64,000 nt of DNA from SIG440 sp045586925 (GTDB lineage: Bacteria; Bacillota; Clostridia; Monoglobales; Monoglobaceae): the NCBI GenBank assembly GCA_045586925.1, contig JAZNBG010000042.1, positions 67,173 through 131,172 on the forward strand, written 5' to 3'. Of the stretch, positions 7,736-16,909 are shown in pieces. Every line of letters begins with the position of its first letter. Positions within the stretch are counted from its first letter, which is position 1. A model generated the notes under the pieces. The model had not been told where the DNA came from and made no database searches. It was given only the letters and a program-made list of their open reading frames with translations. The translations under genes and the position numbers were made by a program.

Positions 7736-9628
7736 TTATGGCTCATTCTTCCAAAGAAGTGCCGCACCGATTATTCCTGCATCGTTACCAAGTGTCGCAA
7801 GACAAGCATCTGACTGCTTTTTACCGAAACGGGCAAATGATTTGTTTTTAATCATCTTTTTGACAGGTGCAAGAATTTTTTCACCTTCATGACTTACTCC
7901 ACCGCCTACGCACACAATTTCAGGCTGGAATATATTTACTATATTCACAATGCCTTCCGCAAGGTAGCTGAGATAGTTTTTAACAACTTGTTTTGCGGCT
8001 TCATCCTTTGCCTTAAACGCAGTTCGTCCGTCAACATTTGATAGCTTATTGTTACAGATAGCCCACATTTCGCTGTTTCGGTTTTCCTTCATAGCCTTTT
8101 TAGTCTGATGAATCAAAGCAGTAGCCGATGCGTATGATTCAAAGCAGCCTCTTCTTCCACAAGTGCATTTTTCACCATTAAGATGCATCACCATATGTCC
8201 GATTTCTGCGCCTTTGCCGTAAGCACCGCGAATCAGACGACCGTTTTCCACAATACCGCTGCCTACACCTGTACCAAGAGTAATCATAACCATATTATTT
8301 GTATCTTTGCCGCATCCTGCTAAAAACTCGCCCCAGGCTGCAGCATTTGCATCATTTTCAACATAGATTTTCTTTGAAAGCGCCTTTTGCATATAATCGA
8401 CTATGGGAACATCATAAAATCCAAGATTATTTGAAAACTCTACTATGCCGTCATCTGTATTAATTGCTCCGGGGCAACCTATGCCAACCGCTTCAATATC
8501 AGTTTCAAAGTTCAGTCCACTTTCTATTGCCGCATCTATAGCACACTCAGCCATATCATCAAAGATTTCGTTGTAAGCCCTTGATGCATTCGTTTTTCTT
8601 TTTGCACGGCCATAGATTGTGCCATATTCATCCACAACTGCCGCCGCAATATTTGTTCCGCCAAGGTCTATGCCCACATAATACTTTGGCGGATTTGTTG
8701 TCAGCAATGCTGTAACTTTTCCCGATAATGTATACTCTCCCAGATTAGCAGGAATAAATACAGTTTGTCCTGCTGTCAGGGTTTCAGTGTATCCTTCGCA
8801 GGAAATCTCAGCCTTACCTTCTGTTACCACAAGTGCGTGGTAACTCTTTTCGTCAGCAACAAAGGTTTTGCTGCCTTTTAACTTTACTTCTTTTACCGCA
8901 AAATACTCGCAACTGCCTAAAAGTCTTGTTCCATCAGAGCAAACAGGGATTTTTCTTGCAGTTATCCTTTTGCAGTTTGAGGCTTTAACGCCTTTTTCAA
9001 TATGCAATTCACGTTCTTTACCGTCTTTACCTTTTCTGCCATAATCGTATAATCTGTATGTAACATTGGAATTCTGCTGAATTTCAGCAATGATATTCCC
9101 CTTGCCTATTGCGTGAATTGTTCCTGCTTCAACAAAAAACACATCACCTTTTTTAGAATTTACAGCATTTAACACACTTTCAACAGTTTTGTTCTGTATC
9201 TCCTTTTGGAGACTAGATTTGTCAATATCTTCCGAAACGCCAAAGGTTATTTTTGCCCCCTTTTCAGCCTCAACAACATACCACATCTCGGTTTTGCCGT
9301 TTTGGCCTTCCCATTCCTTTGCCTGCTCATCATTGGGATGCACTTGAATGCTTAATTTTTCTGCCGCGTCAATAAATTTGATGAGTATAGGCAGTTCATT
9401 TGTCTTGCAGTATGTTCCAAGAATGTGTGGATTTTTCTCTATAACAGAAGCAAGAGTTTCACCGTTAAATTCACCGCCGTCAATTGTGCTCAAGCCATCC
9501 TTATGACAACTAAGTTCCCAGCTTTCAGCTACAGGTGAAATGTCTGTTTTTTTGCCATATTCAGTTTTTAGTTTTGTTCCGCCCCAGATATAATCCTTAT
9601 AGGCAGGTGTTAATTTTAATGGTTTCAT
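7736..9628 (-). CDS. Mannose-6-phosphate isomerase-ROK sugar kinase fusion
   Basis: One uninterrupted 630-aa frame carries two enzymes. Residues 1-312 are a type I mannose-6-phosphate isomerase of the short Firmicute kind, with the metal ligands visible as QVHP (Q95, H97), KTEMW (E114) and EAGTIHAIG (H172). Residues 316-630 are a ROK-family kinase: DLGGTN phosphate loop at 321-326, GIGCPGAIN, catalytic ENDANAA (D426), LGTGVGSG, and the zinc motif CxCGxxGCxE at 488-497. The pair can phosphorylate a hexose such as fructose, mannose or glucose and interconvert mannose-6-P and fructose-6-P in the cytoplasm. Normally these are separate genes. It is the last gene of the cluster. The start codon has no good ribosome site close by (AGAAAGGA is about 30 nt upstream). 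Confidence 0.9.
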   Translation of the reverse strand: MKPLKLTPAYKDYIWGGTKLKTEYGKKTDISPVAESWELSCHKDGLSTIDGGEFNGETLASVIEKNPHILGTYCKTNELPILIKFIDAAEKLSIQVHPNDEQAKEWEGQNGKTEMWYVVEAEKGAKITFGVSEDIDKSSLQKEIQNKTVESVLNAVNSKKGDVFFVEAGTIHAIGKGNIIAEIQQNSNVTYRLYDYGRKGKDGKERELHIEKGVKASNCKRITARKIPVCSDGTRLLGSCEYFAVKEVKLKGSKTFVADEKSYHALVVTEGKAEISCEGYTETLTAGQTVFIPANLGEYTLSGKVTALLTTNPPKYYVGIDLGGTNIAAAVVDEYGTIYGRAKRKTNASRAYNEIFDDMAECAIDAAIESGLNFETDIEAVGIGCPGAINTDDGIVEFSNNLGFYDVPIVDYMQKALSKKIYVENDANAAAWGEFLAGCGKDTNNMVMITLGTGVGSGIVENGRLIRGAYGKGAEIGHMVMHLNGEKCTCGRRGCFESYASATALIHQTKKAMKENRNSEMWAICNNKLSNVDGRTAFKAKDEAAKQVVKNYLSYLAEGIVNIVNIFQPEIVCVGGGVSHEGEKILAPVKKMIKNKSFARFGKKQSDACLATLGNDAGIIGAALLWKNEP

Positions 9629-9674
9629 TGTTTGCGGATATACCAGAATATATCATTGTCCTTTCTGAAATATA

Positions 9675-12074
9675 CTATTTATCCCGTACAACATAAATAC
9701 GATCTAGATAAATTGTGTTAGGATGCTCTGTGCTTCCGCCATATGCCTCACCCACAAATTTTATCCGCACGTAAACATCATATTTCTCTGCGGGAAGCAC
9801 CATAGAAACAGCACTTAAATCTATTGTAAATTCTTTTGGTCCGAATATGGTAAACATACAGTCTGAGGCGGATGAAACATTTCTGATTCCGCTCAGTTTG
9901 TAAAGCGAATATTCATCCGGCTTAAGATCTTCGAGATAATAGTATTCAGTATTATAAGGGTGGGGGTCTCTTATCTCAGTAGACCTTTTTGCGCTCAAAG
10001 GCATAGGATTATCTATCTTATCGCCTCTGCCTGAGATTTTATATTTGCGCTTTTCAAGCTCAGGCATTTTATCCAAATCCAGTCTTAAAGCAACACCATC
10101 CATCGCTTCCTTATCCTCTGCAATGTATGCCATTTTTCCTTTTTGATAGGAAAATCCGTCTTCTTCATCGTAGCAGGATAATTTACTTACAGCAAGCTGA
10201 TATACATCATCGGGATTTATTTGTGCCAATTCGGGAGGAAGGGCAACATTGTCATCATCTTCACGATGTAGCATAATAGTTTTTCTGCCCAAATTCAGCC
10301 GAGTTTTTGCGTCCTCGCACTCCTTTGGATATACAAACTTTCTTTCTAATATGTCAAATACCTCCAGAGCTCTGTCTGCTGCTTCCTGGCGTGTAATGCC
10401 TAAATCAATTCCCTGGTCCTTGGCAAGTCTTTTAAAATCATTATATCTTACTGCCGTTACCTTGTCTAAATCCGAGCGAAGCATTTTAACACGTTCGGTA
10501 CGCTCCGGGCTGTCCTTTACGTTGTCTAACGCTTTGGTAAACAACTCATTGCCTTTGATAACAATATCCAAATCAATATAATTGGTGTTAGTGGTGGAAT
10601 AATGAAGGGTCACTCTCGGTTCATATTTTTCACAAGCATCACGGAGCAGATAAAGATATTCTTTTACATAATCTCCGGCAGCACCGTAATACTTATAAAC
10701 AAAGTCATCTAATAAACCGCCGAAATCAGCTGTAGGATTTTCCATTAATTTAGCGGTAAGCCAGTTCTGCATTGTCCACATACTGTTTTCCATTTCCTCA
10801 TGGCTTTCAATAAATGTACCATTTATTCCGTATTTGTGATATAATTTGAAATTCTCTTCCATTTTAAACAGTATTGGCAGCGGATAAAAGGGGAACTGAT
10901 ACATATAATAATCCTGTATGTTTAAGCGTGAACCGTTTTTGCGGCACAGCTCTGCCCATTCCACCAAAAGTCTTTTTTGATATGTATTGTGTCTGTGATT
11001 TAATCCGTGCAAAATATCAGTGTTTACGTCGCACAACCTGATATATACATTTTTTGCAGGCATAGTTCCGTCCTTGGGCGGCTCGCGGTAGGCAGAATAT
11101 GCGGGGGTATCAAGCATTGTTCCGGGACTTTCCTTTGCAACCTCTGCAGCAATAGTGTTTATAAACTTTAATATATGGCCTATCATTCCTGATTTCTCAA
11201 CAGACTTGCGGCATTTTTCACATTGGCAATGATATCCGAAATCACCAAGGGTAATGCCATAAGAAGTCGGTTTGTTGATACCTAATTTTTCAGCAGATTC
11301 GTTATCTTGTTTAACCGCCTCAAGAACCTTCTTGCACATTTCCTTAGCCATTTCCTCGTTCGAAAGGCAAAGCTGGCCGCCCGAATTGCGTTCCTTATAC
11401 TTCTCGTCCCAGGCAAACCAATCGGGATGCTCTTCAAAATATTCCTCGGCAGGTATGTAAAGAGGCATTGTGTGACTACGGTGGGGGCCACCTGAATAAA
11501 TAAATCCTCCAACCTTTCTCGCCGTATCAATTCCCCAGCCCATAATGTCTTTTTTAGGTATATCACCGTGATTTCTGTTTCTCACAAGGAACCGTAAATC
11601 GTGTACGGCATAGGTTGTGGAAATCTGACGGAGCCTGATTTCAGGCTCGCCAGTCATAAAGAAATCTTCAGGAATTGCAACCGTGCTTTGTTTGGGAATA
11701 TATTCCTCCCACTCATTCCACCATCTTACACCTAAATAATCTTCAATAAAGTGATAAACACCATATAATGTGCCTCGGTCCTTTGCACAGGTGCCGCCGC
11801 TTATAATAATGCTTCCGTTGTCAGCCTTTATGTACCACTCTTCATTACCAGCAGTTTTAATGCCGTTACGGTCTGCATAATCTGTGTATCCGATATAAAT
11901 ACCTTTTCCGTCAAAGCTATCCTCGGATACAACCTCAAACACCGCTCCACTTACTTTTTCAAGATACTCGCTCAATTCTTCCGCTGCAAATTTTTCAATC
12001 TCTGTCACATTTGTCGGAATTACAATGGTCAAAAACGCCTTGTTGTCTTTAGCCACCAAAATGTTGTCATTCAT
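9675..12074 (-). CDS. DUF4838 (GH67/GH20-like) cytoplasmic glycosidase candidate
   Basis: This is a 799-aa protein without signal peptide. The N-terminal about 130 residues form the GH67-N/GH20b-like alpha/beta domain that precedes hexosaminidase and glucuronidase barrels (AAEELSEYLEKVSGAVFEVV, GYTDYADRNG, YGVYHFIEDYLGVRWW). The centre is the DUF4838 barrel with a CQCEKC cluster near residue 275 and acidic ESHEEMEN; the C-terminal 200 residues are a beta domain. The longer frame from 12128 runs into the stop of the preceding gene; ATG 12074 has AAGGGAG 9 nt upstream and is taken as start. It is one of three paralogues (also 13289-15673 and 50924-53311), less similar to those than they are to each other. 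DUF4838 members sit in uronate and pectin loci, but no reaction is established to my knowledge. Confidence 0.8.
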   Translation of the reverse strand: MNDNILVAKDNKAFLTIVIPTNVTEIEKFAAEELSEYLEKVSGAVFEVVSEDSFDGKGIYIGYTDYADRNGIKTAGNEEWYIKADNGSIIISGGTCAKDRGTLYGVYHFIEDYLGVRWWNEWEEYIPKQSTVAIPEDFFMTGEPEIRLRQISTTYAVHDLRFLVRNRNHGDIPKKDIMGWGIDTARKVGGFIYSGGPHRSHTMPLYIPAEEYFEEHPDWFAWDEKYKERNSGGQLCLSNEEMAKEMCKKVLEAVKQDNESAEKLGINKPTSYGITLGDFGYHCQCEKCRKSVEKSGMIGHILKFINTIAAEVAKESPGTMLDTPAYSAYREPPKDGTMPAKNVYIRLCDVNTDILHGLNHRHNTYQKRLLVEWAELCRKNGSRLNIQDYYMYQFPFYPLPILFKMEENFKLYHKYGINGTFIESHEEMENSMWTMQNWLTAKLMENPTADFGGLLDDFVYKYYGAAGDYVKEYLYLLRDACEKYEPRVTLHYSTTNTNYIDLDIVIKGNELFTKALDNVKDSPERTERVKMLRSDLDKVTAVRYNDFKRLAKDQGIDLGITRQEAADRALEVFDILERKFVYPKECEDAKTRLNLGRKTIMLHREDDDNVALPPELAQINPDDVYQLAVSKLSCYDEEDGFSYQKGKMAYIAEDKEAMDGVALRLDLDKMPELEKRKYKISGRGDKIDNPMPLSAKRSTEIRDPHPYNTEYYYLEDLKPDEYSLYKLSGIRNVSSASDCMFTIFGPKEFTIDLSAVSMVLPAEKYDVYVRIKFVGEAYGGSTEHPNTIYLDRIYVVRDK

Positions 12075-12090
12075 TTGATTTTTCTCCCTT

Positions 12091-12711
12091 TTATAAATTT
12101 TTAAATGCTTTAACCCATTCCTTAGCAATCAAACCGTGTCCTGCAGTAGTGGGATGTACGCCATCTACTGTCCAGAATTCTACAGATGCCGATTTCAGTG
12201 CCTCGTCAAAAACATCCTGCAAAGGAATTGTAGGCAAGCTGTGATGCTTTGCTAACCGCTTTACCGCTTCGCGTCTTTTTTTGACCTCGTCGTTAAAATA
12301 TTCCCAATTTTCTTCTGTGGCTGTATAACGGAGCAAAAACGGTTCTAAAAGTATAATTTTAACATCCGGCAATGTCGCTTTGGTTTCATTTAGCAGCATA
12401 TCATATATAATCTCGAATTTTTCTACCTCTACACCGTTTTGTGCCATTATTTCGTGCCACACATCATTTACACCAATCAAAATACTCAGATAATCAGGCT
12501 TTAAATTTAGGCAATCTATTTTCCATCTGGCATATATGTCCAACACTCTGTTGCCGCTGATTCCGCGATTATAGGTTTTATATTCACCGGGATATGAATA
12601 TCCCAGTTCACCTGTCACCATATTGGCATAACCCATACCCAAAGAATCCTTATTTTCACGGCTTCTTGCCACATCGGTTATAGAATCTCCCTGAAATAAA
12701 ATTGTTTTCAT
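12091..12711 (-). CDS. SGNH/GDSL-family esterase (intracellular)
   Basis: This is a 206-aa SGNH hydrolase with all blocks visible: GDSIT (nucleophile S10), ISGN (G53), GVND (N82) and DGVHPT (D183, H186). It is close to the rhamnogalacturonan-acetylesterase/TAP-like group that removes acetyl groups from sugars. No signal peptide is present, so it should act on imported oligosaccharides. Ribosome site GGAGG precedes ATG 12711. It lies 20 bp after the D-lyxose isomerase gene and 16 bp before the DUF4838 start, within the same operon. Substrate specificity is inferred only from context. Confidence 0.85.
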   Translation of the reverse strand: MKTILFQGDSITDVARSRENKDSLGMGYANMVTGELGYSYPGEYKTYNRGISGNRVLDIYARWKIDCLNLKPDYLSILIGVNDVWHEIMAQNGVEVEKFEIIYDMLLNETKATLPDVKIILLEPFLLRYTATEENWEYFNDEVKKRREAVKRLAKHHSLPTIPLQDVFDEALKSASVEFWTVDGVHPTTAGHGLIAKEWVKAFKNL

Positions 12712-12731
12712 CTGTTTTTTCCTCCATTAGT

Positions 12732-13262
12732 TTACTTATCAATTTTTGTTTCTCTGACAATTCTCTTATCGGTAAAAACATCGGTTTCGTCGGTGCTTTT
12801 TGTTGAAAATTCTGACACAACCGCCCCTTGTTCTCCTGCCTGAAACCAATGCAAAGTTTCGGGCATAATGGTATATTGCTCGCCGGGATTTAAAACTACT
12901 TCGTGGTATACGGTTGTATCGGTTTCGGGCAAAACGGCTTTTATATCATCTTTTCTGCCTTCGCCCTCTACATAAAGATAAACCTTGCCGTATCTGCATC
13001 TGAAGGTTTCTTCCTTTCCTTCGTTTCCGTTGGTCCCTATGTGCTTATGCTCAGGGCAGGTCTGTTGCGGCAAAAGAACCATTTCCTTTGCACATACCCT
13101 GTCGGTATTTATGTATACGCAAAGCTGAAGACCTACCTTTTCAACCATACCCAAATTAAAATCTGCAACCTCAATTTCCTCGTCAGGTCTGACAACTATC
13201 CCTGCCAGCCTGTAATACTCTCTTGCCGATTCCGCCATTTTCTCGTACTGCTCTTTTCTCAT
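12732..13262 (-). CDS. D-lyxose ketol-isomerase (mannose isomerase type cupin)
   Basis: This 176-aa cupin matches the D-lyxose isomerase family (EC 5.3.1.15, formerly DUF1498). Metal ligands are visible as PEHKH (H72, H74), the Glu in GKEETF (E85) and LHWF (H138). Characterised members interconvert D-lyxose with D-xylulose and also D-mannose with D-fructose. In this operon it sits with a mannose-6-phosphate isomerase-ROK kinase fusion, so conversion of released mannose to fructose followed by phosphorylation is the most economical reading; lyxose use is the alternative. ATG 13262 is preceded by AAGAAGGTG. Confidence 0.85.
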   Translation of the reverse strand: MRKEQYEKMAESAREYYRLAGIVVRPDEEIEVADFNLGMVEKVGLQLCVYINTDRVCAKEMVLLPQQTCPEHKHIGTNGNEGKEETFRCRYGKVYLYVEGEGRKDDIKAVLPETDTTVYHEVVLNPGEQYTIMPETLHWFQAGEQGAVVSEFSTKSTDETDVFTDKRIVRETKIDK

Positions 13263-13288
13263 ATAAACACCTTCTTTTGTCTGTTATA

Positions 13289-15673
13289 TCACTTGGTTTT
13301 AACAATTATAAAGCGTTCAAAGTATAATGCATCCTCATCATCAGCACTTCCGCCATAGAACTCGCCCGTTGCCTTCATAGAGATATAAATATCACATTCC
13401 TCAAAGGGCATAAGCTTGCATATCTCGCTGACATTAACCGAAATATCACGCTGATTAATGATATAGAGCACAAGATTTGATTTTGGTGTAATGCCCTTTA
13501 CGCCTTCTAACTTATAAAGGTGATATTTATCTGTAACAATATCTTCTTTATATACGTCAAGCTTTGCATCATAAACCTTTTCCTCGGTATTCTTGATTTT
13601 CACAAAGAATGACAAGGGCTGTGGCATCGCAGCATCGGCTGTAGTTACCGCATATCGCGACTGACACTGAGCACTCATATCCTTTCTTGAAAGTTTGAGC
13701 ACCTTATCAACCAAAGCGCCGTCATCTTCGATTATTGCCTCGCCTGTCTTTCCGTCAAAAAATCTTATAATGTTTTTAGCATAAATATCTGTTATGTCAG
13801 CAGGGTTTATATGTGACAGTTCCGCAGGAAGAGGAAATTTCTCATCGGTTCGCTTTGCCAAATCTTTATATATGCCGATATCTCTTTTAACTGTTTTTGA
13901 AACAGCCTTATGGCGATATACCCCATCACAGTCAAAGGCGTATATTCTTTCAAAAGTCTTAACAGCATTTATTGCCTCGTTCGCTAATTCTCCCAAATCA
14001 TAGTCAAATTCTTCCCCTTTTGCTTTTTTTGCATTTTTAAATTCCCAATATCGTGCAATCATCACATTAAGCAGACCCAGCTTTGCAATACGCACACGGG
14101 ATGACAAAAGTTTATCGCCCTCAACAGCTTTTTCGGCTTTTGCAAATATCTCTGTTCCTTTTTCCACAAGCTCAAGTGTTGCATAATTCCACAAGGTCAC
14201 AGGCTCGTCAAGACGCATTGCAAAATTTGATTCAACAGCAATTTCATTTGTCATATCAAGGTATTCTTTAATATACTTATCTGCTGCTCCGTAATAATTC
14301 TTTAAAAATGTATTGATAAGAGTTTCGCCATCAAGGGTGGGGTCTTCAATTATACGGTTTAATACCCATTGGTCAAGAGCCCAGAAATCTCGGGGGCATT
14401 CTGTCTCGTTTTCAACCATATATCCTTTAACACCCTTCGCATATGCCATTTTAACATTTTCAATAATTCTGTATACCTGTGGCATAGGGCAAGACGGATA
14501 CATATGAAGCAGGTAATCCCAGATAACAAGAGGACTGTTATTTATACTGCACAGCTTTGACCATTCTTTAATTCTTCGCAAGGAGCCGGCATTCACCGGA
14601 TGGTTAATGCTGTGCAGACTCGACTGGGGAATATCGGCATAGCGAATCATCACATTTTTCTCGGGAACAGTATCATCAAGAGGCGGCTCAATATACCTCA
14701 TATACGCCAGAGTTTCAAGCAATACGTCAGGATGAATTTTTGCCACATCCTTGGCAAGACGATTAACAAATTTAAGTGCATATCCCGATATGCCTGCATT
14801 TTTTATTGTTTCTTTACATTTTGGGCACTCACAAGTGAATGGCTTATCTGCAAATGAAATTGAATAAAAACAGGGTTTTTCGGTGTTGGTTTCCTCAGAC
14901 TTTTTATTCTCGGCTTCTATATTATCAAGCAGCTTTTTAAGCATCTCCTGATAAAGACCTTCATTGCTAAGACAAAGCTGACCAAAATCAATTCTTTTAT
15001 CTAAAACTTCATTATATGCCCACCAATCAGGATGCTCGTCAAAATAAACCTCTGCAGGAAAATACAACGGGAAGGAATGAACATGATGGGGAGGGCCAAA
15101 AGGTATGGCCCCGCCAAGGGCTTTTACATCTTCACGGAAGGCTCCGCCTTCAATTCCATCGTCACCTATAATGTTCATTCTGTTGCGAGCCTGACACACA
15201 AAATCCTTGTGTGTAAAGGTTTCGATTATTTTACGATGAGGAACCGCCGGTGTTTTATTATCATAAATATCGCCGGGTACACTAAAGTCAGAAATCCGGG
15301 GAACATATTCCTCGGCATAGCTCCACCAATGAACACCAAGATAATCCTCCAGAAAATGATAAACGCTGTATGCAACACCTCGGTCGCAATTATCAAGACC
15401 ACCTGTTAAAACGATATTTCCGTCTATGGCCTTGATTATCCAGTTTTCTTTGGAGTTTCCCAAAAGACTGTTCTTTTTTGCATACTCTGTATGTCCAACA
15501 TAGATGACAGTACCCTCTGCCTTACTCTCTTCCACTATTTCAGCCATTGCACCTGTTGCCTTTTTTATGTATTCCTGCAGTTCTGCAGAAACAGTTTTTT
15601 CAACCAATGATGCGCTGTCAGGAACTGCAATTTTAAATTCTGCTTTTTTGTTAATTACCAAAGATATGTTCAT
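13289..15673 (-). CDS. DUF4838 (GH67/GH20-like) cytoplasmic glycosidase candidate
   Basis: This 794-aa protein lacks a signal peptide. It has an N-terminal GH67-N-like domain (about 1-130), then the DUF4838 barrel with the conserved ARNRMNIIGDDGIE stretch (162-175), PPHHVHS (194-200), HPDWWAYNEV (214-223), the cysteine cluster CECPKC (281-286) and MVENETECPRDFWAL near residue 430; a beta-rich C-terminal domain ends the protein. The frame can be opened five codons earlier, but GGAGGAG there is plainly the ribosome site of ATG 15673. It is closely related throughout its length to the protein at 50924-53311. Its neighbours are GH88 and D-lyxose isomerase, which points to the same oligosaccharide pathway. 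The reaction is not known. Confidence 0.8.
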   Translation of the reverse strand: MNISLVINKKAEFKIAVPDSASLVEKTVSAELQEYIKKATGAMAEIVEESKAEGTVIYVGHTEYAKKNSLLGNSKENWIIKAIDGNIVLTGGLDNCDRGVAYSVYHFLEDYLGVHWWSYAEEYVPRISDFSVPGDIYDNKTPAVPHRKIIETFTHKDFVCQARNRMNIIGDDGIEGGAFREDVKALGGAIPFGPPHHVHSFPLYFPAEVYFDEHPDWWAYNEVLDKRIDFGQLCLSNEGLYQEMLKKLLDNIEAENKKSEETNTEKPCFYSISFADKPFTCECPKCKETIKNAGISGYALKFVNRLAKDVAKIHPDVLLETLAYMRYIEPPLDDTVPEKNVMIRYADIPQSSLHSINHPVNAGSLRRIKEWSKLCSINNSPLVIWDYLLHMYPSCPMPQVYRIIENVKMAYAKGVKGYMVENETECPRDFWALDQWVLNRIIEDPTLDGETLINTFLKNYYGAADKYIKEYLDMTNEIAVESNFAMRLDEPVTLWNYATLELVEKGTEIFAKAEKAVEGDKLLSSRVRIAKLGLLNVMIARYWEFKNAKKAKGEEFDYDLGELANEAINAVKTFERIYAFDCDGVYRHKAVSKTVKRDIGIYKDLAKRTDEKFPLPAELSHINPADITDIYAKNIIRFFDGKTGEAIIEDDGALVDKVLKLSRKDMSAQCQSRYAVTTADAAMPQPLSFFVKIKNTEEKVYDAKLDVYKEDIVTDKYHLYKLEGVKGITPKSNLVLYIINQRDISVNVSEICKLMPFEECDIYISMKATGEFYGGSADDEDALYFERFIIVKTK

Positions 15674-15694
15674 AATTTTCTCCTCCATTAAAAA

Positions 15695-16909
15695 TTAAAT
15701 ATTGTCGGTTTGTTTATTTCCCCAAGGCGCAACAACTCCAAATAGTTTTGATGCAAGGGCAAACATAAAGTAATAATCGCCATAGGTTGAATATAAATCT
15801 CTGCCGTTTGAACGGGTCAGCATACCCGGATTGGTTTCATCTGTATCCATATACTCATTTACAAGACTGTCAAGAGCCGCATCAACATATTCGGCAAATC
15901 TGTCATTTTTGCACATAGTATTGATTAGTTCAAAGCCACAGCACATAATTGCCGCCGCAGAAGTATCAACATTATAGATTTTATTTTCAGCCTTGGTTTC
16001 GTCCCAATGTGCGCCTTTGCCCCTTACGTTTGTGCAGCATTTTGCAGGCATATCCTCGGGAAGCCTGAAATCCCACACGGGGACAGGGCTTTCCTCAAGG
16101 CAATCAAGGTATTTTTCGCCCACCTTTGTTGCTATATCCAGATATCTTTCATTTTTGGTATAAGAATATGCCATAGCAAGTCCATACACAAGCCACGCCG
16201 TACCGCGTGCCCAATGTGAGCCGTTGGCAAAACCGCAGGAATTTGCTTCAACCTTTGGTTTTCCTGTTTCGGGGTCAAAAAACCACGCGTGTGCCACCGA
16301 ATAATCCTCTCTCACAAGAGTATTGATTATAGTATCCAGATGGCTGTCTGCCACTTCACGATAAAAATAGTGTCCTGTTTCCTTCCAGGCCCAATACAAA
16401 AGCGAAACATTCATCGAGCTGTCAATAATCATACGCCAGTCAGGATTTTCCATATTCATAAGCGACCACGCTTCAATAAAATGGCCCTTGGGACGGTATC
16501 TTTTTGCCAATTCCTCGGCAGCTCTTATTGCGGTATCTCTGTGCTGGGTATCGCCCGTCTGCTGATACATATGAACACTGTACGGAATATATAAAAATCC
16601 TAAATCGTGCATTGTCTGAGTAAAAAACGCAAATACCTTGTCGTGATATTCGCCTTTAAATCTGTTTGCCCACGTTAAAGCCTCTTTATCATTTGCCGTT
16701 TCATACACAAGGGGAGCAAATCCTGTTATCATTGAGGTAAGCCAGATGCCCTTTGTTGTAACAAAATCATAATTAGGGTAGTTTTCATAATAATTGCCGT
16801 TTTCACTTTCGGACGGTTCAAAAAGCTTGCCGTTGAATCTTTCAAAGTGTACCTTTGCTTTTTTGCAACAAATTTCATAAGCCTCTTTATATGTCATTTG
16901 CTTTTTCAT
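15695..16909 (-). CDS. GH88 unsaturated glucuronyl hydrolase
   Basis: This is a 404-aa (alpha/alpha)6-barrel protein of family GH88, which hydrates and releases the 4,5-unsaturated uronic acid left at the non-reducing end by polysaccharide lyases. The two essential aspartates appear in MHDLGF (D102) and IIDSSMNVSLLYWAW (D163). No signal peptide is present, so the substrate is an imported unsaturated oligosaccharide. Its ATG overlaps the stop of the DUF2264 gene (ATGA) and has GGAGG upstream, so the two are translationally coupled. The second GH88 at 18554-19681 is clearly different in sequence, so the two may handle different linkages. Confidence 0.9.
   Translation of the reverse strand: MKKQMTYKEAYEICCKKAKVHFERFNGKLFEPSESENGNYYENYPNYDFVTTKGIWLTSMITGFAPLVYETANDKEALTWANRFKGEYHDKVFAFFTQTMHDLGFLYIPYSVHMYQQTGDTQHRDTAIRAAEELAKRYRPKGHFIEAWSLMNMENPDWRMIIDSSMNVSLLYWAWKETGHYFYREVADSHLDTIINTLVREDYSVAHAWFFDPETGKPKVEANSCGFANGSHWARGTAWLVYGLAMAYSYTKNERYLDIATKVGEKYLDCLEESPVPVWDFRLPEDMPAKCCTNVRGKGAHWDETKAENKIYNVDTSAAAIMCCGFELINTMCKNDRFAEYVDAALDSLVNEYMDTDETNPGMLTRSNGRDLYSTYGDYYFMFALASKLFGVVAPWGNKQTDNI

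Noticed and set aside
9629..9660. Small leader frame (ATG at about 9656) upstream of the ManA-ROK gene
   Set aside because: The AGGA lies only 2-3 nt from this ATG, the product would be 19 residues, and nothing indicates attenuation.
12075..12128. Earlier in-frame ATG for the DUF4838 gene
   Set aside because: It overlaps the end of the esterase gene and lacks a ribosome site, whereas ATG 12074 has one at the right distance.
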